From: Anseranas semipalmata
Lineage: Eukaryota; Chordata; Aves; Anseriformes; Anseranatidae
NCBI GenBank assembly: GCA_013399115.1
Contig: VXAA01003855.1
Coordinates: forward strand, 171,724 to 235,723
Length of the DNA: 64,000 nucleotides
Direction of reading: 5' to 3'
A model generated the notes under the pieces. It was not told the origin of the DNA, ran no database searches, and saw only the letters and a program-made list of their open reading frames with translations. The number at the start of each line of letters is the position of its first letter. Position 1 is the first letter of the stretch. The position numbers and the translations under genes are program-made. Shown here piece by piece: positions 1-13,340 of this stretch.

Positions 1-1775
1 CACACAAGGCCAGGACCATGCGGGGCCAGGACACCCCAGCACATGCTCCGTAACTGTGTCTGCTGCGGGGATGGGTTTCACCCCACGTGAGGAGAGCGGT
101 GCAGCTGAGGTGTTTGCAAGCGCTCTCCCCTCTGCAGCCTGCCAGAACAGGTCTGTTGGCTCCTTCCTTCCTCGTGCACGCCGCAGAGCACTGCCGTGCC
201 CGGGGCCACGGGGTGCCTGCCTGCCAATGCCATCCACCATGGAAACTCTCCCATGGAGCTGTCTCCATCAGGAGAAGGGAGGGTGGGGGGCTTGCACAAG
301 AGCAAGCGCTCTGCCGCAGTGCTGAGGTTTTGGTGGCATCTCAGAGGACATGAGGTGGGTTCTTCTGCCACCCTTTAGGCAGCCCAGGTGTGCTGCCCAG
401 CTGCTGGCTGCCAGTGCTGCTCGGGGACGGGGGCACCAGCTGGGTGCTCTGGTGCCCAGGCTTCCCAACAGGCACGCTGCGGTCCCCAGAAAGCACTTGG
501 AAACTCCCTGCCACCACCACCCTCAATGCTCATTTGTATTTCCTGCTTCAGAAACAACACAGAAACGAAACTGCAAAAGGGGCATTTAATTAATTGTGTT
601 TTGACGTCCATCTTGCTGCCTGTTCTCTGCAGAATAAAACGCCAAGCCAGCATCCAAACATAGCATGCATTACGTCCTAGTCTCTCCTTAGCATCCCATT
701 GCTTCCAATGACTTGGGACAAGGCACTTCCCCACTTGACTGCCCTTCCAGCAGAAGCTTCTTGTTTATGTGCAGCCCACAAACACCTTCTTGTTCCATCT
801 GATTTCGTTACTTGGTACAAACATGCTCTTTGCAGCACGGGTACTCTTGGCTTTACACGTGTGTGTAGTGCTTAATTAAGCAAGGCCCTGGTTACTCACT
901 GGAGTTCCTAGAAGTTTGCTCAGCAGAAATAAAGAACAATTTGGCAAGTTGGCTGCCAGGCTGCAGGCTGCTGTCCAGTTTGCAAATCACTAACCAACTA
1001 GATGGGACTAAAATCCTCTGCTTGGCTTTAGATGGGTGAAATATTTTTGCGACTATCGTATTTGCCAGAAAAAATGGAATTTCAGAGAGACTGACAAGAT
1101 TTGTGAATGCAGGTCAGATGAAACAAATATTTCCAGCTGAAAAAAGTGGGGGAGAAATTTTTATAGTGTTGAAAAACTTCAGTCTGGCATACTCGAAAAT
1201 TATTTGTTCCAAAAATGTCAAATGGAAAATTCAGGGTGGAAATTTTCATTTAAAAATTGACCTGAATTTATAAAAGGAAGATATTAAATAACAGGAGTAA
1301 GAAGGAGACTATACCACTCTGGATCATGTATAGCATTTCAAGATAACCAATGAGAAATATGTATGTATTTATTTATTTATTTATTTTATTTTTCTAGAGG
1401 AAAAAATCCTGGTTTTCTTTGACTTGAACCAGTACTCCTCCCCCAAAGATTCCCTTTAACCAAATTAGCAAAATCAGCAAAAATTTGATCACCTTTCTAC
1501 TGTGTTTTGCAAACATTAAGACCAGCTTATAGCACTTCTTCAAGATAAGTACTTTTGTTCTGGACAACGGGGACCACAGAGAAATACCTGATATGTTCAG
1601 GGAATTTATGATGAGCAAGGAGATCCAGAAGTAAAATCAAGGTCTTTTGATCCTCATTTTCTTGTCAATAATGTAGTAAATGTGGATGCCACCAGCAGGG
1701 ATGCTTTTTTCTCCTGCTAGATGATCACTTCACCATCTTCCCAGGCTCTGTTTGAGGAACATATTGGAGTCACAG
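1..1775. other. non-coding stretch, no gene recognised
   Basis: The first 500 bases are fairly GC-rich and contain several short overlapping open frames on both strands. None resembles a known protein or has convincing splice sites. The rest is AT-rich unique-looking sequence with a TTTA microsatellite near 1366-1392. Confidence 0.6.
1366..1392. repeat. (TTTA)n microsatellite
   Basis: About six imperfect TTTA units in a row, directly readable. A simple sequence with no coding role. Confidence 0.9.
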
Positions 1776-1990
1776 ATTTATCAACATGGGAAACTGAAAT
1801 ACAGAAAGATTTTTGAGCTGCATTTACATAATAAGAGGCCTGGAAATTTGGGGCGCCTGTGTTTTTGGCTGCCTGACTTCAGATACCCGCAGCCTGATTT
1901 GCATGAGTATTATGCACCCAGAACTCCTACTGAGATCAAAAAAAACAACTCAGTGGCTCTGCAAAAACAAGTTGCTGGCATCCAGAATTG
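1776..1990. repeat. ancient interspersed repeat, probable
   Basis: The stretch GGGAAACTGAAATACAGAAA resembles the GGGAAACTGAGGCACAGAGA block of old SINEs. The following part (GCACCCAGAACTCCTACTGA, then a CTCAGTGGCTCTGCAAAA-like tail) resembles a diverged repeat common in sauropsid genomes. This is pattern recognition from memory; I cannot assign a family name. Confidence 0.35.
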
Positions 1991-2227
1991 GAGGCACACA
2001 AATTCAGCACATTTTTCAACGATCTGGGTCAGCACCCCTTGTCTGAGGTGGCCACAGAATCAAATGCAGGGTTCAGCCTCAACAGCTCTTGGCAGGATCC
2101 AATCCAACTTCTAGCTCTAAAAAAATCCATCCAAGCCCCTCTTACAATTTTGGAGGCTGCCTGTTGGCCTCTGCTCTCTCTTTTGTTTTTTATTTATCAC
2201 CTGATTTGAGGCATTTCTCCTAGAGCC

Positions 2228-2372
2228 TAGAATAACAGACTGGTTGAGGTTGGAAGGGAGATTATTTGGTCAAACCCCCTGCTTAGGCAAGACCACCTAA
2301 AGCAGGACCATGTCCAGGCAGATTTTGAAGATCTCCAAAGATGGAGACTCCACAACCTCTCTGGGCAACCTA
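2228..2372 (-). mobile_element. CR1 LINE 3'-end fragment
   Basis: Read on the + strand this is the reverse complement of a CR1 3' tail: GGTTGAGGTTGGAAGGGA, then a block ending GGAGACTCCACAACCTCTCT and GGGCAACCT. Similarity stops abruptly near 2372, so only about 145 bases are kept. The element is 5'-truncated, as is usual for CR1 in birds. Confidence 0.85.
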
Positions 2373-4409
2373 GAAGTACTAGAGCTGCTCCACATTTGCT
2401 GTGGGCCTTCTCTAAGTGCACGCACATACATGAACATAAAAGCAGTCATTCTAGAGCAGACACCATGAGGTTTTGCCAAGAGCAGATTGCCCCAAAGTTT
2501 AATGAGGAGGCACATTTTGTCTGTGGGCTTTCACCATACTATGAGGTTGGTGCTGATTGTGCTTGGTGATGCACTGCTGGACAACCATCCTGGGGTGCTC
2601 ATGCTCAGTGCTTACCAACCCTCCGTTGGAAAGCTGCAGCAAATGGAGGTAAATTTGGACAACATGCCATCAGTCTGTGGCCAAAAAACAAAAAACAACA
2701 AAAAAAGATGATTTAGTAACACTTCCTGCTTTTCTTGGAGCAAGGTGGACTCCAGAACGTTCTGCACTGACTGTTTGCAACACTTCCCTGTGGGGGTTTT
2801 GTTTGGCGTGTTCGGATGGAGGCGGCTGTGTTTGGCTTGGGGAAGGAAAATTCATTGCCACAGTTTGGAAAGGGCAGTGTCATGCCTGTGTAGTTAGCCT
2901 AACAACAACTGGGCTCCCTCCAGCAGTGGCAGGATTGCTGGGTGGTTGCTTTCATGTGCTTTTTGTTTCATGTTCATCAGCCTGGCATCTGAACAGTTTG
3001 CATCTTTGGTTTAGCAAAGGTTTAACCACAATAGCTCCCTGCTTGCGTGGAGGAGGAAGGGCGAGTGGCTGAGCACTTCACAGAGGGTGGGGTACAGAAA
3101 TGAGCCGGGCAGATTTCATCTAGTCTCGTTTTCCACTCTGATGTTCATCAAATGCAGCTCGATAGGCGGGCAAGTCTGCTGCAGCCCTGGGGAAGGCGGT
3201 GCAGGGTCAGTGCTGGCATCGCACCAGGACGGCCGTGCCCGGGGGAGCTGCGGGCATTTTCGCAGCCACTCAGCATCTTTGCACCCGTTGCTTGTACTAC
3301 AGCGTTAAAACCATGCTTCGCTTTGGAGGTGGTACAGTAGACAGAAGGCCAGGAGAGGGTGTTAAGAAAGGAAATCTAATCATTTCTAAAAAGCAGCTTA
3401 ACCCAGGTGGTTACAGGTACTCTGACAATCTGTTCTGGGTAAGAACTGTATTTGCTGTGAGTTCTTTCACTGATGTCAGTCTGTGTTTCAAATCAGCTTT
3501 GACACAGCCTCAGTGACAAAGGCTTTGAAGTCTGAACTAAATGTGCTACAGAGATCATTATTCACAACTACTCAGATGGAGAGGGAATATTTTTCTTTTG
3601 AAAGGTCCTGCCAAACCTGTCCTGTGCTTTGTTTGCTTTCAGAGGCACCGTGGTCATTCTTTAGGAGGAAGGAGTGCTACTGGATGGAGGAAAGAAAGGG
3701 CGATAACAGTCCGGCAGGGAACAGCCTTCAAAAATCACTGGTCGAAAACTCACTAATTAAAGAAGCACACCTGGAAACTGCTGCCTCCCATGGACCCCAG
3801 GCAGGACACCCTTATGCAGAACCTTCTGCAGGGAGCAACCTTGGGCCCAGCTCCGTGACACCCTGCTCTGCACCTACTTCACCGGGAGTTAAGCTTTGGT
3901 GCTTTGTAGGTCCGTGGAGCTATCTGCATTTGCAAGGTGCAACCCAAGCAGCCAGCGTTCACTTGGAGAGCACAAATCCAAGTCAATCTCCAGGGAGAGC
4001 AGCAATCAGCTAGGACTTTATAATACAGGGATTGGCAGGAATGGAGCTGCATACATACGTCTCCAGAACGGCTTTGAAGATATATAATTTTTACATAGGT
4101 GTTGTGAGAATGGTTTTTGGCTAAAGTTCTGTGTAATAGACATTTTAAATGCCCTGGGGCCCAACCTGCTCCCATTAAAGTCCCTGGAAAGACTCCAAGG
4201 CAACAAGCTGAGACCCTTGCTCTCTGAGCCTACTCTTCCTTAGTGCCTTTGCTGTTCTCATTTGTCCTACACTTATTGCTGCAAATATTTTTTTCCCCTT
4301 TCTGAACATTTCTGTTACTCGGTTCAAACAAACCTTCCTCTGGCACAGTGTCATTCATTAAAATGCTAGTGTTTGTTTCCTGAACCCACCCACTTTGCTG
4401 CTCTGGATT

Positions 4410-4850
4410 TGTCTCTCTTTAGGATCTTCTTCTCAAGCTTTTTAACATCTCCTGTGGCCCTTCTCTCCCAAACTCCTATTTGGTATCATTTCAAATGCAT
4501 CTTTCTTTCATGGTGGCTTTTACTTGCCTGCCCACTTGCAAACACTTCTTTGTTACACGTCATACTGCCTCCTGCTGCTCTCTTTTCCTCTTCTCCTTCT
4601 CTGTCACTTTTTCTTCTCTGTCTTTCCTTCACCTCTACCTCTTAAGTTCATTTCTGCCTTGGGATCTCTTCATGCTTCTCACTCCCTCATTTCACCTCCT
4701 GGTTTCCCTTTCCTATTCATATCACCCCCATCTCCTCTTCCTCATCTCCCATCAGTTCCTCTCCTCCTTACCCTTTTCATATCAGCACCGACCTTTCTTT
4801 CTGTGCCACACACATAATTCCTCAACACTTTCTTTCTCCAGACATACTAA
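4410..4850 (+). repeat. pyrimidine-rich tract
   Basis: About 440 bases strongly enriched in C and T on the + strand, with many CTTCTC, CCTTTC and TCTCC runs. The low purine content removes stop codons and explains the three long overlapping open frames here, which are Ser/Leu/Phe-rich and not protein-like. Confidence 0.75.
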
Positions 4851-6259
4851 CAGAGAAGGAGAAGGAGCCTCAGGAGGATATTTCTAGTACCTAAGTTAGA
4901 TAAGTAAGCTCCCAGTGCAGTGAGTGGAAAAGCGTAGAAGAACTTAGGATGTTTAATAGATGTCATCTGTCTTTATTGCCTCTGTAGGGAGCCTAACTCA
5001 GTCACCTAATTTAGTAGCATGAAATTAATGAAGCCACATGAATATCCTCTGCACAATCTCACTTTTGTTTAGGCCCAAGCAAAGGAGAGAGGGAAGGACA
5101 AGGTATCAGTAACACAAGCAAGCTATGAGCCAGTGATCAGGCAGCCCCAGGTCCTGGTGTACCTGGTAGGGCGAGGGAAGTGGTAACTCTTCAGAGATGC
5201 GAAGGAGGGAAAAATGTTCTTGCAGATGCTTGCCGGGAGTGCCTCCCACCTGAGATGGGCCACTTGGCTGTGAGAGCAGGGCCACATTTGGAAAAGTGCA
5301 ATGTGGGATGGATCTGTTAGATGAGAAGGGCAGTGTCAGCCAACTCCGGAAAGACCTGCAAAGTAAAAGTGGGGAGGAGTCGTCCAGCAGAAGGAAGCAG
5401 AGAGATGAATGATGTAGTGGGCAGAGCAACAAGCCAAAATAGGGAGGTTTTAGCACCCTGTTGTTTAGGAGGCTTGAGAGGGTCACTGTTGCAGGCACCC
5501 AAGCTACAACAAGAGATACTACAGTAGTAAAGGGTGGCAATACCAAGGGCCCAAGTCTAGGTTTTCATTGTGTTGGATTACAGACAAGGAGATGCTGTAT
5601 TTGAGAGACAACGATGGAAGAAGCCCCAAGAACAGAAAACAGCCTGGATGCCGGAGTCCAGCGAGACAGCTGAACCAAAGACGAACAGCTTGCTACTTTA
5701 ATTTCCACCTTGGGGACCTCCCCAGACCATCTGTGCACCTGGGCATACCTCTAATATTTCCTCTGCTTTATTTCCTATGTCCCACCAGGTCCTGAGCTAC
5801 AGCTGCTCTTGAACACTTAGTATGTGTTCACCGAGGACAGAGCTGAACAGAGTAAGACACTGCATCTGCTTCAGGGCCATAAAATATTGCTCCAAACAGG
5901 ATACTGCTTGGGAACGTATTCTCTAGATTCCCATATTTTTCACATTGTTTGCCTTGACAAGCCAACTGAAAACCCCAAGCATTTGGGTGAGTGAAAAGGA
6001 ATATTAATCTGGGACAAAACCAAGGCTGGAGGACAAGGGAGTAGTGAGCTCAAAGGCTGTGCACCTTTTCACAGTTGATAGCTTTATTCTCATTGCAATT
6101 TCTTTAGGTGACTTCCAAGACTGTTAGATAATATTCGCTTGCCAAGTCCAAACAATGTTTTATTGAACTGGCCCAAACCACCTCCTATGCTTTAGCAAGA
6201 ACCACTTGCAGCTCTTGTCATCTCACCCACATAGAAGAGGTTCCTCAGGAAGTGTTAGA

Positions 6260-6293
6260 TTTTTCTTTTTTCTTTTTCTTTTTCTTTTTTTTT
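6260..6293. repeat. T-rich simple repeat (TTTTTC)n / poly(T)
   Basis: Imperfect TTTTTC units followed by a pure T run. It could be the reverse-strand poly(A) tail of an old retrocopy, but no element body is recognised beside it. Confidence 0.8.
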
Positions 6294-7849
6294 AATGAAA
6301 AAGAACCCCCCAGGTCCAGATTTTCCCCGGGATCTGACAATACACAGAACAAGAAGGGTGCTGGGAGGGCTCTGAATATTTCACTAGTGAATAAACATTG
6401 GAATTTTCCAAACCAATTAAGAGCTGAGAGATGCAAGAAGACAAAGATCATGGAAACTGTGGACATTTCAAAAGACAATCAGTATTTGCTCTGAGAAAAA
6501 AAAAAAAACACACCAGGATTCTTAAAGGTTTCCTAGAGTAAGTGTTTTTCCTCCCCACTTACTATCTTCCCTCCCCCCTTAGCAATGGTATACAAGCACC
6601 TTTCTTTGTCAAAGGTACAAAGCATTTTGCAGGGGATGATGCATCCAGAGTGACTCCAGAATAAAACAACAACACCCATTCAGCACAAGGTCTTGTGAAG
6701 GTGGGGACAGAACAAAAACTGTGAACACCCAGCAAGAGATTGGAGGAGAAGCTGCTCTGAATGCATGGAGAGAGGGAGACCTCACCCTTTATAAGGCTTT
6801 CTCAGTATAGCAGCAAAGCTGCTCTTTGACTTCCAGCCCTATGAATTTCCACTCCAACCTCGCTGTTTATAACCAGTACACAAAGCCCTTATCTTCCAAG
6901 CACAGCTTTAGATTATTGAGAGGGCACACTGTCAAGACAGCCTGTCAAGGCTGATGAGTACGGGGTTAAACCAGAGCTGCAGCAATGGGACACCGCTCAA
7001 GGAGCTGCTCAGCAGCAGGGCTGAGTTTCCAGCACATACATTTATATCTGTTTTCCCCTCTCTCTCATTAGTTCCTGTTGCTCTGAAACTATGATTTGAC
7101 CACCTGATCTCAGAATATCTAGGCAGCAATAAAAGTCCTCTGAGCCCACAGGAATGCTTTGCTTGCTGTAGCCCCATCAGCCAGAAGATCCCAATGGGAC
7201 AGGGAAGCACTGGTGCATGTTTTTAAAAACATTGTGGCTGTGAACATTTTTGGTTTGTGTGTATCTTTGTGTTGCCTTTTGGTATGGACACCAGTACTTT
7301 TAAGCATTCCAGTGAAATAACCATGGCAATTCACGCAAGTGGCTCACATGACCCATGAAGGAACTTATAAAAGCCATGTGCCTCCGTGGAGAATACTGAG
7401 CTTCCTCCCAGGCCAGAGAAAAGGAGCACCCCACTCAGGCGACACCCACAAAGGACAACCACAAAGGACAACCTGCTGCCCTGTGTTTTGACATTATCCA
7501 GGCAGAAAGCTAGAATTTTCATCAAAACTGTTACTTATTCTGACAAAAGCCTCCCATTCCCTCTGTGCTTTAAGGTTATGGCTCCAGAGCATGAATTAGG
7601 AAAGGTAAAGTTGGTGGAATGGAAGAAGAACAACCTGAGAATAAATTAGTCTATCACCACTATAAATTGAAGGCAGCTTGAAACTGTTGAATGTGGAAAT
7701 CACAAACATTCTGGTACATATTTTTCCATTTGTATCATACATTCAGATAAATTGAAAGTGATCTTTTGTATCGTACTTCCCCCGCCTATCCAGTGCAGTC
7801 ATTTCCTCTAATAAACTTCCTAGTGCTTTGTGTGGTCAAGTGTTAGTTG

Positions 7850-8480
7850 TCCCCAAGGGATGAAGTTTCCACCACTTCCTTGCAAGTCATTGCACATCTC
7901 TCCATCAAGGAGATCCTTGATATTCAGTTAAATGTTCCCTTTCTCAGTGCACAACCATTACTCCTTATCATCGCAATGCACACAGGCTTAAGTAAACCCT
8001 ATTAAGCATTTATGTTTTTCTAACACTGGCAACAGTTACCAGATTCTCTCTTTTTCATCATTTGACTACTTTATGCAGAAAAATTATGGGCTAACATGTT
8101 CTCAGATGACCTCCCTCTTTTTGGAGGTTGTTTTCTTTCCCCGCCAGTATGCCTCTGCCTGCCTAGAACTCAGGGCTCAGGGCAATCTGCCACACACTCT
8201 GCCTTCCCACATGTAAGAGGGTGCCTTCCCACACGTTGCCCACTTCTGCAGCTTGAGAAATATCACTTCCAATCATCTAACCATTATCACTCCTAGATCT
8301 CTTCAATGCTATTTATTCCTGTTGCATATTTGAGTTTCAAGTTGTTTTTCTCCAGTTTGCATTTTTCCAAGTTGGAACTTGTATTGTTGTTTTCCACCCA
8401 TTCTTTAATCTCTCTTCAACTACTTCATATTACTTTCTTGTCTGTAAGGGTGTTCACAGCCTTTCCCAGTGTAACATTGT
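7850..8480 (-). mobile_element. ancient CR1/L3-like LINE remnant, probable
   Basis: The block near 7920-7965 (ATATTCAGTTAAATGTTCCC, then ACCATTACTCCTTATC) matches the reverse complement of the CR1 segment usually read as TAATCTAAAT...AAAACCATTACCCCTTGTC. The block near 8290-8470 (ATTTTTCCAAGTTGGAACTTG and following) resembles the antisense of an old L3/CR1 3' region. Both are heavily decayed. Boundaries and continuity between the blocks are uncertain. Confidence 0.4.
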
Positions 8481-9826
8481 TGTGTCTTTCACTTTCTGTA
8501 AAAAAAATTAAAAAGTATGCATATACAAACCACACTGGCATCAGAACACCTAAATACCTGCAATGACTACATGCAATAAACAGGATCTAGCAACAGTCTA
8601 GTCCTCTAGTCCTCTACTGCTCTGCTTGTTTTTGAAAACTCAAACCAACACTAAAGGGCCCACAAACTGTTTAAATGGATGCATCCCGACTGCAAGTGAC
8701 AGCACTCATCATCTGTAGATTTCATTAAAGTGCTGCTTACTCTGTTTTGCATGGGCAAGTCACTGCCATTCCCCACCAAAGCTGCCGTTACAACAGCATA
8801 AGGATGCTCAATGATTTACAATACAAAGTTTTGGAATGAAAAATGGGTGTTGCCTTCAGAACATGTCAAGTCAGCTTGAATTCATCACCAAACCCTGTGG
8901 TATGTGACTGCACACATACACACTCCATGCCAGCCCGCCGGACTACCACATTACCACAGCCTAGTCTTGGTGTTGCAGGCTGGCCTTGACCACGTGGCTG
9001 AGATGACCAACTGGGGCTACTTTGAATGGGAACGGTGTGAATCTGACACCTGATGGCAGGAGCTGAGACTGATCTCAGGCCTGAAAACCACTTATGTATT
9101 ACTTTATTTCATGCAAATAAGTGGTACATTTAAGGTGACATTATGCACAGGTACAGAGCAAGGCACATGCTTACTATGACTACGATACCATTCATCAAAT
9201 GCCCACAGATACTCAAACTGGCTTTAAATTTGTTTATTTGCTTCCTGCTAGCAGTGTAGAAGCGGCATTGCAGTGCTGCGATGCTCATGAAACACCTTGG
9301 TAGCAGGGAGATCCACGCGGCCACATGCCAGCAGATCAGCAGCTCGGTTTCTTCAGAGCCAGCCCCCACAGTGCAACCATACCCTAACTTGGTGGCTGAG
9401 GCTGGGGAAGGTCCATGGGTAACTTCAGAAAGGTCCAGGAATGCCTCAATTTTCTTATTCACAGGAATGCACTTCCAATGGAAGATATTTTAATACTCAC
9501 TAGTTTAAAGAAGTTAAAACCATTGCCTGAAACAGATCTGCACTTTGTGTCGTGGATTACAATAGAAGACCCTGGGTAGGAGACCACAATGAGAGTTTTC
9601 TGCATGCAGGGTTTCCAAGGCTAGCTGCTTCCTCAGCCAGCAGGCATATGGGGATCTTTTCTGCTTTGCTTTGCCTTGCACAGGCTTATTTGATGAGCAC
9701 CACAGCCTCAGCTTGCCACCCCCCTTGACTTCACCAGCTGCAAGCATCCTGTGAACATCACCTTGGCAATTATTCTCTAGAAGGAAGCATAAAGTAGTGG
9801 TTTTATTGATTTTATTTCTTCTTCTC

Positions 9827-9851
9827 TCTCTTTTTTTTTTTTTTTTTTTAT
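9827..9851. repeat. poly(T) tract
   Basis: About 20 consecutive T residues after a CTCTCT lead-in. No element body is recognised next to it. Confidence 0.85.
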
Positions 9852-12800
9852 TTTGTGTGAAGACAGATCCACGTGTATAAGCATTTAAGTAAAACACATG
9901 CATTTCCTTCTGTTTGCCATTAGCTATGCAAGTCTCAGAGCCCAGAGGAGTCTGGGCTTGTGTGACGCTCTCCTGGCCACCACCAGCAGCAAGTTCAGAA
10001 ATGCCATCACTTTTGGTTTGATTTCCCCTGAGGAGATGTGCGTCACACAGCAACGCTGCCACTCCACGAGCAAGTCATCCTTGCTGACTGCGGAGCATCC
10101 ACACACTCCCAGGGGACCGGGTTTGTCGTGCTGGAGGTGGTGGAGCTGTTTGCTCAGTTCCTTCTTTCTTATCTTTTCCTCATCTTCTTCTATTTGCTTT
10201 TTGTTTGTCCTCACAAAACCTTTGAAATGGTGAAGATACCCATTAGTGGAAGGCCTCCACCACTGGGATAAGGCATAAAAGCTAAACAGCAATGTTATCA
10301 AACTGTCTGGAGCTATGGTTGAGAAGAAATATGTTGTCCAGCAGGAATCCCCAGAAGAAGTCTATGCGGAAGCAAACCACATGCAGATACCCAGCCTGGG
10401 ATGTGGCCAGGACAGTATCTTCAGACTCGCGTCCCTATGCTTTTTTCTTTCTTTCTTTCTTTTTTTTTTTCAATAAAATTGTCAGGGAATGCTTTGTTAC
10501 CACATGTGGGCAAGGCAACAGCAGTCTGTGCCCAGGCAGAGGGCACAGCACCACCTCTTGTTTAATGGGATCGCTGCCTGAAATGGCTTCGCAGCGTGTC
10601 CTTGGAGACCTCCTGTCCACGCTCTGATCCAGACCAACACAGCTTAACTCCTGAGAGGATCACAGCACAGGGACACACATGCCTGCCAGCAAATAATCAC
10701 ACCAGAGGCTGCAACATGACAGTGCAGAGACCTAACCTAACCACCAAGCCTGCTTTGGGTGCAGCTCTTTGTAGTCTTGCAGCTCCCAGAATTAATGAAC
10801 TTAGCAGCGCAACGTGACAGGCACGTAAGCGGGATCATTCACACCCATCTCACATCCGCAACGAGATGGATCAAAGCAACATGCTGTGCCGAGGTGCCCA
10901 TGCCCATCTGCTGGTCTACCTGCGACAGGCAGCGCGGGGACCGGCAGCACAGCAAAGCAAAGGGACCGAGTGTGAACCAGGAGACCAAGGCTAGAGCAAA
11001 AGGGAAGACAGCATATTAGCGATGCAGCGCTGATCTTCCCTAGCAGCCTTTGCTGCTGATTTATAGAGCGAGTGCAACTCATTTATCCAGGCTACCTTCA
11101 TTTTATTGTTATTAATTGTTACGAGTTTTTTTGGCAGGGATGGGGAAGCTTGTCTGATTAAAAATAGCTTTGGGGACGGCAGCTGGCAGAGTCACAACGA
11201 GAGAAGGATCCAGCTCCAGATCTTTTTTCAAAGAACGTGTTCTTAGCAAGTAATTGGGTGCAATCAAGTGCAGAGATAAATAGCAGCACTTCCCAAGGTG
11301 TAGCTCGAGGCCCTGCTCATGCCATTTGCTGTTGGCTGACAAACATTCAGAGAGGCCAAAGGTCTGCTCAAGTCTCTGCAGACTTTCTGGCAGGACCAGT
11401 GCCCAACTGCTTTGCGAGGCTGGAGAGAAGAGATTTTTCTACACAGGATGGTCTTTCTGATGTACAAAATACATCATAACGCTATCTAAACCATGCAGTG
11501 TTAAGGGCTAAGAATCTGGATCCATAAATGCACATGCATCTTTGCTCTTTGTGGCTGATGCACATGTGTTCCTACAGGGCCTCATCTGTACTCTCCAAGC
11601 AGCTTCCACAGCTTTCTCATTTCACATTCTGCATTCAAGCAAGTTTCCATAACCAAAAAGGAAAATTAGCAGCAGGCAGAAGAAGCAACAATCTAACTGA
11701 ACAGCAAGTGTGCTGACAGCTGGAATGACACTTCTCTCTTTTCCCCCTTTTTAATAATGCCCGCTGATCGTTTTACTGCAGATCCTTGCTCCAGTTCATG
11801 CCAGTACACGTCAGACCTACACATGAACACAAATCTGAGCTTGTCTCTAGGTCACAGATATTTTGATTTCCTCTGCCCAAACTACCCATGTGATTTTGCA
11901 AGGATGGCTCTCAAGCAGTTTCAGCAAGCTGGTGCTTAAACTACAGGAGGGTTGCAGTAGTAGGTTTTAGCTAAGGGGGTCCGAGATCATCGCTGTGGGT
12001 CTGAGCAAGCCAGCTTTCTGGCGTCCAAGTGCTCACCCCATCATCCAGCTTCAATTCCAGCCAAGCCAGAGAGCAGCAGGACTTCTGGAAAGCTGCCCTC
12101 ATCCGTAGCCTTTGAACTTCTCGTGGAGGTCTCTGCTGCCGCCACCACCCACGGGCTTGCTGAAGCTTCTTGTGGCTTGGGGGCAAATAAAAATTGTGTT
12201 ATGCAGCTCCACAGATCAGGAGGGCTGGCCTACCTTTACTATGCTGCTTTCCAATGGATTTCTGTACTCACTTTCAGGAAAGTTTTGGCAGTCTGCAGAG
12301 CTCTTTGGAAAACATCCTGCACTGTTTCACTAGGTGAGAATGGCCTCTGGAACAGTTAAAAAAACAATGCATTTGTCCACATATCCTATTCACAGCAGAA
12401 AAGTGCCTCACTGCTTTGCTCTTTATTTTTTTCCCCCCGGTACGTATGATGAAAGCACCTGAAATTGTTAGGATTTGTATAGGCAGATTTGGCAGCCTCT
12501 TCAGACCTGGTTGGACTGGGACATATAATTTAATTTTGGATCTTGCTCGCTCTCTTCCTGAGTATACTCATTGTCATCAGAGTAAGGCTGAGCAGACCAG
12601 ACAGCAAGCACTGTCGCTGCGGTTAGCCTGCGCTGACAGTGGGCAGGTGTTCATTGCTGTAAACCAATGCAGTTCCACCGAAATCAATAAACCACGATTC
12701 ATACCGGTGCTGAAGTTCCAGCCCCGCATTCTGATGAATATTTTCTGCCGTTTTCTTTTTTTCCTTTGTTGCTTGAGCACGTTTGCTGACAGCGGCCCCC

Positions 12801-13307
12801 ACCCAAGGCAGCCCGCTGTGCCAGGGACCAGCCGAGCCTGATGCAGAGCAGCGAGTGCCACCTGCTGAAGGGCCCCTCTGCCCTGCCTGCTACCGCTGCG
12901 CCCGCGCTACACTTCCCAAGACATAGAAGAGGAGCAGGAAAGAGGACTGCACTTGGTTAGAACTCCATCACCCCTGTTTTAACAGACAAAAACTCGTGGT
13001 CGGGTTGGGTGGGGGAAGGGGATTTGTTTTCCAGGATTTTAGTCTGCTTGAAAAACATTTCCTTTTAAATGGAATGATGTGCCTTTAAGGGGAAGGTAGC
13101 AGGCAATGATCCATCTTCACCACATACAGACTTGCCTTGTTCTTCCATTTCTGGCTGAGTGATAAAACGTTAAATGTCATTTCCTGTATCAGTGGTTAAC
13201 CACTAGATGCTGGATCAGAGATTTACCAGAAGTGCAATATTCAAAAGTGGACCTGCTGCTTTCAATAACCCTTTCTTGCACCCTGTGGGAACCACTTAAC
13301 CTTTGGG

Positions 13308-13340
13308 GAAAAAAAAAAAAAAGAAAAAAAAGAAAAAAAC
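13308..13340. repeat. A-rich simple repeat
   Basis: A run of A residues interrupted by single G residues (AAAAAAAG-like units). Directly visible. Confidence 0.85.

Larger units (their letters stand above)
2373..7849. other. non-coding stretch, no gene recognised
   Basis: Apparently unique sequence with scattered simple repeats and a long pyrimidine-rich tract near 4400-4850. The longest frame (3483-4013, + strand, 176 codons) has no recognisable domain, signal peptide or conserved motif and no convincing flanking splice sites, so it is not called as a gene. Confidence 0.55.

Noticed and set aside
3483..4013. 176-codon open frame on the plus strand
   Set aside because: No recognisable domain, no supporting splice or promoter context, and composition like random non-coding DNA.
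9514..10062. 182-codon open frame on the minus strand
   Set aside because: It includes a Lys-rich run from the poly(T) tract and has no domain similarity that I recognise.
12416..12841. 141-codon open frame on the plus strand with a hydrophobic stretch
   Set aside because: The hydrophobic part comes from T-rich sequence; no conserved motif or exon borders.
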